From Ariolimax columbianus (Eukaryota; Mollusca; Gastropoda; Stylommatophora; Arionidae), in contig JAVGWX010000006.1 in the NCBI GenBank assembly GCA_036924085.1, positions 39,056,445-39,120,444 of the forward strand: 64,000 nt of DNA. The letters run 5' to 3'. A program made the translations under genes and the position numbers. Positions 1-10,200 of the stretch are shown piece by piece; the stretch's first letter is position 1; every line of letters begins with the position of its first letter. The notes beneath the pieces were generated by a model that saw only the letters and a program-made list of their open reading frames with translations, was not told the origin of the DNA and did no database searches.

Positions 1-339
1 TTGTTTGAAAGCCGTTTTTGTTCCCGTCTGAACAGCTGTTGTTTCTCACCTGTCTCACGATGCCTATGTTAGTGTGCAACCTTGTAGGATGTCTTCCAAG
101 TGGACATTTATCATATGCCCTAATCTATTTGTTGTTGTAAAGATGGTCATTGAATGTATTATATCAAGTTTTTGTCTCAAGATGACGAGTTGCGTCTTCT
201 CTAGTCAATCATGGTATTCGTTTTCATGCTGGTCAGCTTTAATGATAATTCACTGGAGGTGTGCTTTAATTATGGTCTTTACCTCGTTATGCGTAATGCC
301 CAGGTCCGTGGGGTGGGGGTGGGGGTTAATCCCCATTTT

Positions 340-565
340 TCTAGTCTTTCTGTAGCTGAAATGCCTTTCATGTGCGCAACCAGCGACGCATCCTCGGTAT
401 CCGGTAGTTCGATCACGCCGTAATGTCGAGGTGTCTGCAAAGACTAGTCTTGCCTCCATCTCGAAAACTCTGGTCCACCGTCGCTTGTCTGTGTTTTCTC
501 ACGTGGTCCGACTAGATCGGGAAGTTCCGGCTCACCAGATAATGTCTAAGTCAGCTAATTGTAAC
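340..565 (+). pseudogene. LINE reverse transcriptase C-terminal fragment
   Basis: With frameshifts, the plus strand reads a CATRRILGI-like stretch followed by LVHRRLSVFSHVVRLDRE. This is the conserved region after the RT thumb of RTE-like LINEs (hxRRILGIxW ... RRLxxFGHVxR). Frames change at least twice, so it is dead. Nothing could be assigned in bases 1-340. Confidence 0.45.
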
Positions 566-1340
566 AATGGTCTCCAGCTTGAGACGCCGCCTCCGTTCTA
601 CATGGTTCCGACAGATAGCAGTCTCTCCTTCGAGAACACACCTCTGCATTTGTCAATATGTTCCTCTATGTAGTTCCAAGGATGGATCGTCTGCGCCGTA
701 GATGAAAGCCTTTGCTCTTATTTGGCGTAGGTTGTTCACTTTCCGATAACGTATAGGAACGTGTTGACGACACACACATTGCAAACCGTGGACTTGATTT
801 TATAAGTTTCTGGCTTTTCTAAACACGCGCCGTGAGACGAGCAAATGTGGCAGCACATTACATGCGTATAGCTTTTATTTCTAGGGTACCTGTACCCCCC
901 CCCCCCCCCCCTTTCAGCTCGCTATCTTTCTAATTATGATTATTCTGCTCTTGACTTTAAAAAAATGTTTTTCAAATCTAGTTTTCCCCTCTTTGATCCC
1001 CGTTCTCTCAACCTGGCTGCACGGGTGCAGTTTGTTTCTGTTTCCAAGGCCACCGTTTCGAAGCTGAAAAAATCTTGGCCAGCTCTGATTCGTTGACCAT
1101 GACGCAAGCAGCCAAAAATTAGTCTGTCAGCTCATTCACTGTTACGGATTTGACTCCATTTTACGCGTGTGTGTAATCAATGTACATGAGCCATTTGTCA
1201 TTATTAGACTCTTCATTTGAACTTACTTCTCACCCTGCTGAAATGTGTGATGGTCTCTGCGTGTCTTCATATTATCAATTCCTGTGAACTGTGCATATAA
1301 GTTGTGAATGTTCTCGCTGCTTCTTTGATTACACGTATAT
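566..1340. other. Unassigned interval with a poly-C run
   Basis: No coding region or recognisable repeat was seen. An uninterrupted C run lies at about 895-911. Confidence 0.4.
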
Positions 1341-1371
1341 CTTGGTTTTGGGTTATATTTTTTTATTTATT

Positions 1372-1612
1372 TATTTTTTTTTTTGCGTTCGCCTTATTTC
1401 TCTATTCCCCATGGCGGCGTGCGTTGCACTACGGTTTTTATTTTGCACCTGTCGGCCCAGTGTATCCGACCTCGACATGCATTTTATGTAAGGGTCTGCT
1501 TCCTCCTTCATTTTCTAAGAGTTTGTTTCCCCCGGGGTAACGGCCGGTGCTGTGATGGGGATCGAACCCAGCACCTTCGGGTGGTGAGCCGTGTCACTTA
1601 ACCACTAATCCC
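1372..1612 (-). mobile_element. SINE family B copy (tRNA-derived)
   Basis: Read on the minus strand it has a tRNA-like head with an A-box-like segment (CTAGTGGTTAAGTG-like) and a B box (GGGTTCGATCCCC), then the body shared with copies at 16693, 58240, 60915 and 62688, and an A-rich tail (the T/TTTA tract at 1358-1385). Target duplications are not clear for this copy. Confidence 0.8.
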
Positions 1613-1615
1613 CTA

Positions 1616-4150
1616 TATATTAATTAATCAGAAGTTATTTTTGGTTGATGTGGACTATACTGCTAACCCGTATTCTAGCACTGGTCTCACATAACCTATG
1701 TATATTTTTATGCCTTTTGTGTATTAAACGAACTCACTGTCTTCCACATTATGACCATTCGTCCTTACTTGTGTTGGATGATTTTTGGATCTGGTTCTCT
1801 CGTGTTCGTCTATGGTCCATCGTTATTCTTATATACGTTGGACTTATGTCTAGGAAGAGAACGTGGACAATTAACTTGTAGGATTACTTCTTGTGATTTG
1901 GAAGAAGATTGTGTAAGTGGTTTTGGATTCATTAATAACAATTTTCCATATCTTTATCCAAGTCTCCGTTTTATTTAGGGATTCTTGTATTCGGTTTTTA
2001 GTTACGGACATCCACATACCTCCTGGATAAGTAAACTTTGAAAGTCATCATCCTCACTATATCAAGCCTGAGGCTCAGCCATTTATCGGGCACATGGATG
2101 GTTTGCGGGACGGGCCCTTGCCCCCTAAGCAGACTACCTATCTTGTAGATAGATGTCAACCAAAAGTTATGTTTTCATTTCTGTAAAAAAATCTTCCATA
2201 ATTTTATTCTGTTTTAATACCTAATTTCCAGGCCTCACCTTTTCTTTTGGTTTTCAGTAATTGATGTATTCTCTTACTTTTTATGCAAATAATGGTAATA
2301 CTTCATGATTGTCTTGTATATTTAAGTCTGGAGTTTCACCATTGTAAAGTTCATTACAGTTTTCCTCCCATCATTGTACTGTTTTCTTGATTCATTTATG
2401 TAGTTTTTCTTCTGTAACTAAGTACCTATTTCAAGTCTGCCAAGGCCATGATTCATATTGAAATTTAAGGACACATATCAGCTCAGCACTACAAGTCATA
2501 TGATTTAACTTGATTTTAATAAAACTACTACCAAACGATTACTGATTTAAGACTCAATCAAAACCATAAGACTAGTCTAATAAAATCACAGAAAAGAGTC
2601 AAATCAAACATTATAGAAATTACATGATTAAGACAGAAAAAAGTAACAATTAAGAAAAGAAACACCAAGATTTTTAGACAAATTAAAGAAACTTTAATTT
2701 TAATTGAATATGTTGCTCCGTTATTTATTTTCTCGATGTTAAAGAAGACAAGAAAAATACAACAGAGCACTGAACAAGAAGGATGCAATCTATAAAGTAT
2801 CAAAATACATATTACATGCAGTTTTTAATGTAATTCAATTAAAAACTGCAGTCAGAAAACAAAGAATTAAATTGTTCATATTTCCATGAGCTGACACTAT
2901 GCACACAATTTCAAACTAATTACAATGCAATGAGCTTTTAAATTTCAAGCAATGATTTCTTGCTTTCAATAAAGAAGTCTTTTTGATGCCAGCCTGCTGA
3001 TAAAGAGGGTAGTAGATCGAATCCACCGGTAAGGCATATGTTGTTTTTCTGTTGGGGTTTAAATAAACAAACATAGCCTGCACACGACGTGGTGACAGCA
3101 GTGGCAAAGCAGCCTGCAGTCCTCAGTCTAGAAACCCCTCGACTACCCCAGAAATGGGAATAAAGTTGAATAACAGTTTTTTTAAGACTAAAATTGTTGA
3201 TATGAATCCTCAAACTGATTAGCTTTTATGGTAGTTTCATTAATTATCTATTAAGTACAATATAGATAATTGTATATAGTTCCATGATGTTTTTGTGTCC
3301 TAAAAATCTTGTGTACCTCGGCAATGGAAGAAAAAACACATTAGTGATGGTAGTGGTAGTATTTGTGTTTCAAAAACACTGGGACATTTTCTGTCTGGTG
3401 TAAGCTCATTGGCCAGTGTCTAGATCATGGGGTTTGTGTTGATCTTGACCCCATTCACTTGCAGTAGTGTTGCAGGTAAATGTAGTCCCATGACAGATAC
3501 TGTCACTTGGAATGAAATGTTAGAGATTTCTTTGCACAAGGTCTCAGCTTTATGAAGGTGGGATTACTGGAGTGTGACACAACCTGATTACATTAGTGGC
3601 CAATGCTGCAGTGAAACGCAACTTGTACATTCCCCACATACATACTGTTATAAGAAAAAGGATATCTCTTCTTAAATGTAAACATAGTTAAGAATAACTA
3701 GAATATATAATAGCTATTACTTTTGTTTTGCAAAAGAATACGTAAGCAACTCAAAATAAAGGTGTACAATGCACATAATGTATAGTACATAACAATCGTG
3801 ACTTTTTAAATGATTTCTTCTCCTACTTATTTTTTTAATTTTTCATCTTTTGCTGGCTACCTGATCTCTTGTTTTATACTGTTTTTCTGATGAAAGAATT
3901 GTCATATTTGTGTCATTATGATATCGTTACGTTGAGTTACAGGCAAACTAGTTTTTAGTATTATTTTAGTGTTTTACCAAAAAAATTGATTTTAATCTCT
4001 AATGCCTGAAGTAATTTTCATATTCTGACATGTGATGTCGTTTAAATAACATAACTGTTTCAAATGATTGTTTCAATGACTTTTGAACTATGACTATACC
4101 ATAAAATTGATGACTATGCACAACATAGTAAACTTATGTACAATATTATA
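1616..4150. other. Unassigned intergenic DNA
   Basis: AT-rich sequence downstream of NME5. Short open frames, for example on the minus strand at 2558-2803 and 2938-3213, have no recognisable motif and look random. Nothing else could be supported. Confidence 0.4.
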
Positions 4151-4155
4151 AAATA

Positions 4156-4161
4156 TTTATT
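4156..4161 (-). promoter_or_regulatory. NME5: Poly(A) signal of NME5
   Basis: The plus strand TTTATT is AATAAA on the minus strand. It begins about 26 bases after the NME5 stop codon, a normal position for a cleavage and polyadenylation signal with a short 3' UTR. Confidence 0.7.
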
Positions 4162-4186
4162 GTATCATTGTTGTCATAGAAAATAT

Positions 4187-4264
4187 TCAAGCCAGTTCCA
4201 CTATTGGGTTTCGGACTTTAGGCTTGTTGGGATTGTTTTCAAGCAGCCAATCAGCCAGCCATAA
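4187..4264 (-). CDS. NME5: NME5 coding exon 5 (C-terminus)
   Basis: Acceptor CTTTCAG|TTA. Codes for LWLADWLLENNPNKP and a short species-specific tail ending NPIVELA, then TGA. The WLADWLL helix is strongly conserved in NME5. Confidence 0.93.
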   Translation of the reverse strand, partial: LWLADWLLENNPNKPKVRNPIVELA

Positions 4265-7200
4265 CTGAAAGAAAATATCAGTAGGAATCACATAAAATAT
4301 GCACACTTTCAATTAACTAAAACAAATTTCAATTCTAGTCAAACTACATGGCTTGGAAACATTACACATGATTAAAAATATCCACACTGCAGACATTCAC
4401 CAACAGATGTCGGCAGTGCATACTTCATAACAGATGGCTAGTTGTAATGTCATTCACAATTTTTGGGCAAAGTGCGCGACAATAACAAATTCAGGAGGAA
4501 ATAAAAAAAAAAATGTAGATGGAAAGGACATAACATTAGAAAGAAACCCCCTAAAATAACTATACAGTCAATGTATTGGAACACTCAAAGAAAGAATAAA
4601 GTGGAGAGTTCAAAATCACCTGGTGGAGAACAATTAACGCAGTTGGAGGCATATGAGTAGATCTAAACCAGGCAGTTCAAAAGATGAATGAAAATTTAAA
4701 AATGTGTAAGTAAGCATCAAGAAACAAAATGGATATTCTAGCTCTAACAAATTATACAATCCTTCTTAACCCAAGTTATAATCACCAAATAATTCATTCA
4801 CCAATAAATCATACATATTGATTCCATACACGAATTTGAGTACGTAGGCAGTGTTTTCACACAGGATGGAGGTCTAGTCAGAAAAATTAAGATCAGGTGC
4901 CAAAAAACAAATGTAATTGCATACCAGCTGCCCCTATCATTGAAACACACTAACATAAACATGTCCACAAAAAGAATGCTGCTCAACAGTATATTCATGC
5001 CAACTCACTGCTACCAGTACCAAATATGGACTTAAACTAAATCTTTAGAGAGAAAGATCATGACATGTGAGATGAGATGCCTCCAGAAAACCACCAACGT
5101 AACGAGGAGAGAGACAGAATGCACAATGAAGATGTGAGAGAAAGACCACGACATGTGAGATGAGATGCCTCCAGAAAACCACCAACGTAACTAGGAGAGA
5201 GACAGAATGCACAATGAAGATGTGAGAGAAAGACCACGACATGTGAGATGAGATGCGTCCAGAAAACCACCAACGTAACGAGGAGAGAGACAGAATGCAC
5301 AATGAAGATGTGCGAAAAATAGTTGAAGCAAGACCCTGCCATGAAAATATTGATGTGGACAGAATAAAGTTGTTCGGCCAACTTATGAGAATGCAACCTG
5401 ACCAACTACCACTGTGCACCTATAATGTACGATGGTCAGGTATTTGGAACAGTGGCAGACCAAGAACTAGATGGTTAGGTAATGTGGATATTCTAAATAG
5501 TCATAGGATGACAACTACTTCAGCGACATGTCTGGCCCTGGACAGAAAACTACGTACCCCCCAGATGCCTCACAGCACAAGTGGATAAGACAAGACAAGA
5601 CATATTATAGGCTACCTACCACTGGATCTTCTGGTTTCTTTTTAGCTAAATCTGTAAGTCCTTTCAGAAGTGTTGGATTCACTGCCTTTGATAGATAGTC
5701 TTTAGCAGCCTGACCAATTGCTACTGGTTCAACAATACCTGTCAAATAAATAAACAGGAAATTAAGAAGGGTATAAATTGCAGGAATTAAGTATATATTA
5801 TCATCAGACAGGTAAAAGGAATGAAAGCCATATAGTCCTGCTTACAGATGCTCTGGCCGTAGTCACAGCACTAAAAAGCCAGAAAAATTCTGAACTTAAT
5901 GATTTAAGAGCAGTACTCTGTCAACGATGCCAGCAGTCCGCACCAAAAAGGGTAGTGGTGCAGTGGCTTCCATCTCACTGCAACATCCAAGGTAACGAGG
6001 AGGCAGACAGACTGGCAAAAGAAGGTGCGAAACTACCACAACCAGATACTAGTATGACATGCGAAGAGTCAAAATGGCTTATTAGAGCTAGATATATGAC
6101 CAAATGGGAAACCGAACATACTGGCTACACCAAAAACGATGCCTATTACCAGTTGAACAGAAGAGAGCAGGTCGTGGTCTTCAGACTTCGCACTGGCCAC
6201 AATAGACTGAGGTACCACCTATTCAACAAATTGAAGATAGGTGGCACCGACGAATGCCCGTGTGGTACCGGGAAAATGACCGCTGATCATTTGCTGCAAA
6301 ACTGCCCGACATACGAGGATCAGAGAGAGCAGATGTGACCATCACCAGTGGCAACACTAGACAAGCTCTATGGCAGTGTCGACAGCCTCAGGATGACCGC
6401 TGCCTTTTTCGAAAAAATAATGGTTACTGTCTGACTGCATACGAAGAAGAAGATATCATCACTTCTGTGTTCATTACCTTGAGTTGGTGAGTGGGCTTGC
6501 ATGTCTCAATGATCCCAAGAGCTTTGTCAGGGGGGGGGGGGGGGGGGGGGTGAAAGCATCCAGAACAGGCAAGAAAGGGAGGAGGATCAGACTAAAAACA
6601 AAGCAACACCTAGAATATAATAGGTTGGATCAAGGTCAACCAGGTAGATCTATAAAAACAATGCTAGTTACGGAAACACTGACAACCAAATAAAAGTAAA
6701 TTGTCTTGGGAAAGGAAGGGCCTCAGAATATGAGAAGCATGATGCTGTGTAGTAAAAGCAGCAAGGAAGCTAAGTGCTGACTGCCCTTTTGAGTACCAAG
6801 GAACTTCAGCCTCTCAGCTAGAGAGGGCCAGAAGATGCAGCTCGAGACATAACTTGCTGGAGGTGGGCAGTAAATGGCATTTGCCCCAAAAGTAGCGATG
6901 AGCATTGATGATGACCTGAATGATAACCGGAGAGGGATGAATATTTGTAACCTTCCAAGAATGTTATAAAAGGTGACTGCTTTTTCTTTTCTTCAGCATT
7001 CGTCCTGAAAAGGACGTTGTGACATCTCCAGCAAGGCTGCGATATCTGTGCCTTTCAGCCCAATACATACTGATTCAGCTGGTGTCTTTGGGTGCCGGGT
7101 TTGTCCTTCCATCGTGATTCCTCTCCTCTTAGCCAGACTACGCTGCTTCCTGGGCCAACGCTTGGATACAGAATAGGGTCAGTCAGCTCTGGTTCGCTGA

Positions 7201-10200
7201 TCTTTATGCAAGAAGTCAGCCGTGAGTAGCTGGCTGCAGCCAGCTCATTCACTGTGCTGCATCTTCGACCCCTAAAAGAGCATATGCTAAGGCTAACAAT
7301 CTCATCATGTAAAATAAATTACTACAGAAACTATAACTCCAAGAGAGCACACAAATGTTTTTGTTCAGATTTCTTGCAAAAGGGACAAACACTGTGAATG
7401 CTCTATGCTTCGTATGGAGCATAAAGGAGACATGAGGATATATATTATATCCTGTGTGAATTACGTGTCCCTTACTAGGGAAGTAAGAATAGGACCACTG
7501 TAATCTCTTATGTATGTCATAAAACGTGGCTATGGAGAGTTTTGCAAAAGTCAACAAACTCCTCATGTAAAATTCAGTAAATAGGTCACAAATGACTATT
7601 TAAAAAACACTAAATAAGATACGAACTTGATAATTACACTTTATTATTACACTTACATTGTCCTTGATTTCTCAACATAGTTTCCACCAACATTGATACA
7701 CTTAATCCATCTCTTTATCAGCGCACCAAAACTTGCAGCATGGTGTGCTGTCTCAGCCCCATTTGCACTTCATGTTCAACCTCTTCGTCATTCGCGAAAC
7801 CTTTCCTAACAAGGTGGAATCATGCATTATGCTGTAGGCTAAACCATGCAAGCATCGTATCGCAGTTACTACACTGTCTAACACTATCAGTTCAAATCAT
7901 TTCCCAAACCCGCAGCACAGATGTTTCTATCGCCATCTGAACATGATGACCAGGTCGGCTTCATCAGCAATTTTTTAGCATTCTTGAGAAAAGTTATTGA
8001 CCCAGTTATGCACCACTCTCCGTGACCAATACTTCTCCCCATAAACAGGAAGCATTTCCTTATGAATATCCTTTGCAGAAAGTCCTTTTGTCCCTAAATA
8101 ACTAAACACAGCACGCTGTTCTTTTATGTACACTCTGTGAGCATGGATAAATATGCACCTAGCGTCTGTTACCTACACTAATCACTAAGCTGGATGTTGC
8201 TGCCACCTAATGGCACCCTTCGAAACTACCAACTACATTTTTTTAAGCTATTCTATGTCAGTGTGTGACTTATTTACTGACTTACTGGTATGGTATTATG
8301 GAAACAACCTGCATAAGAGAACATAAATGCACAGGTACAGAATTCTGTAAGTTTACCAGCTGCACAGTTTTGGGTCCTTGTGTTTCTATTAGCGCAAGTA
8401 AGGAAATGTGAGAAGAGTAGATTTGACATCGACGAGTGAGACACTGTACAGAGCAGTGAAACAACTGAAGAAGACCTGTATCTATATAAGAATGGCACTG
8501 AGCAGGCTTGCTCAGCAGTTACAGAATAACACCAACGTCGACGAGTGGTACTTGAAATTATAAAACAATTATTTATCTTCGTAAACAAAATTTTACCAAC
8601 AAAACTGTGCACGCGAGTGGAAATAAGAAAAATTAGTTTTTGAATCTTACTGTCTGGAAAGAAAAATCTGATCTCCCTTTGTGCACTGGTAAAAGAGTCG
8701 CTGCCATGGAGTGCATTCTTCTGGTCATCTGTACCATAAATGGCTCGAAGGCTGTGGAAAATAAATATAAAAGCAGATTGCAAGTAAAGACATCTCCCAA
8801 ACATTAACTTTAGATGTGAATTATCATAATTTTAGTTATTCTTATGGTCTTCTTTATCAATCAAAGCCTATTGCTTCTCTCGGTGCATAGGTCATTGACC
8901 ACATCTCACCATCATACACAGTCCTAAGCTACTCTCTCCAGATGATCACCATTTATTCGTTGCCTCTCACATTATCTCCATGTATTTTAGGTATATCTCT
9001 CTTTCCCTTAAAGATTCCATGTGAGAGTCTGCCTGGTTATATGGAACAGTGCCTTCGTCATCGTATATTCTATCTTGCAATATTTATTTCACTTTTTATG
9101 TTGTCCCAGTGACTGTTGTTCACTTCTTTCCCACATTCTTCACTATGTGATGTCACTATATGCTGATTATCCTTCATAAGCATATGTTAACGAAAGACTG
9201 GAGTCTTTGTTGTATCGCCTTACTTGTTCTCTATGTATCGGCCCCATACAACAGAACCAACTCAACACTGGCACATTCTAACTTTGGTGTGAAACTTAGT
9301 TTCTCTGGATCTCCATATGTTGTCTAACCCTGAGTGGTCCACTGTAGTCTTTGTGTATGACAAACACAAGAATAGCACCACTGCCCAAAGAGAGCATGTT
9401 ATAAGAGGCGACTGTGTGATATGGCATAACACCTTGGTTAGGTGGTTTTGTTAAGAGTAGCATAGATGGTGCCTAACAGGTTGTGGTCTACTTTGTTCTA
9501 GTGTTTGAGTCTATTAAGATGAACTCGCACATCGGTTACTCACCCTCCAAGAAACTGGTTAAATACAGACTCTGCAGAGTCTAATAAACCAGTATAAAAA
9601 TGTTTAGTTAAGTTAGTGTCAGGAATGCTATTCATCCCATTTGAATTCTAGTTTTTATATCTGCATTTGAACTCCCAGACGTATCAAATGTGTTTTAAAA
9701 AGATGCTGAAAATAAGAAAGTGAGAAAAGAATAGGGACATTGCAGCCTGAATACATGTCGTAGAAGGGAACTAAGGAGGGTTGTCATAGGGCAGACTACC
9801 CCGTCCGGTAGAAGCTTTAAGGCCACAAAAACTTCAACAGATATAGACAGGTGACGTTTGATGACTTGACATATATTTGTTCAAGACCTATGCTCTACAG
9901 GGAGCTGTAAAGGTTCTGATTGACTAAGTATCTGTGAATCTAACTTAACACCACATAAATTCATTAAAACATCAACAATAAACATTAACAATCTTGCAAA
10001 ATACTGTGTCCAGCTGTACACTGAACAACATGCTAAAAATATATATAAATTACTTAAACCCCACGACATTTGGCATGTACTGTACACTTCTGTTATTGTG
10101 TTAGTTGAAAATCTTACCAATCGGGATGTGTTTGTCTTGCCTTGAGTGTGTTAGTTGGGCCAATGAGTTCCCGCCAATATGATATAGCATGATCCTTGGC

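Noticed and set aside
2938..3213. 91-codon minus-strand ORF downstream of NME5
   Set aside because: No motif, overlapping frames on the same strand, and no splice sites linking it to another exon.
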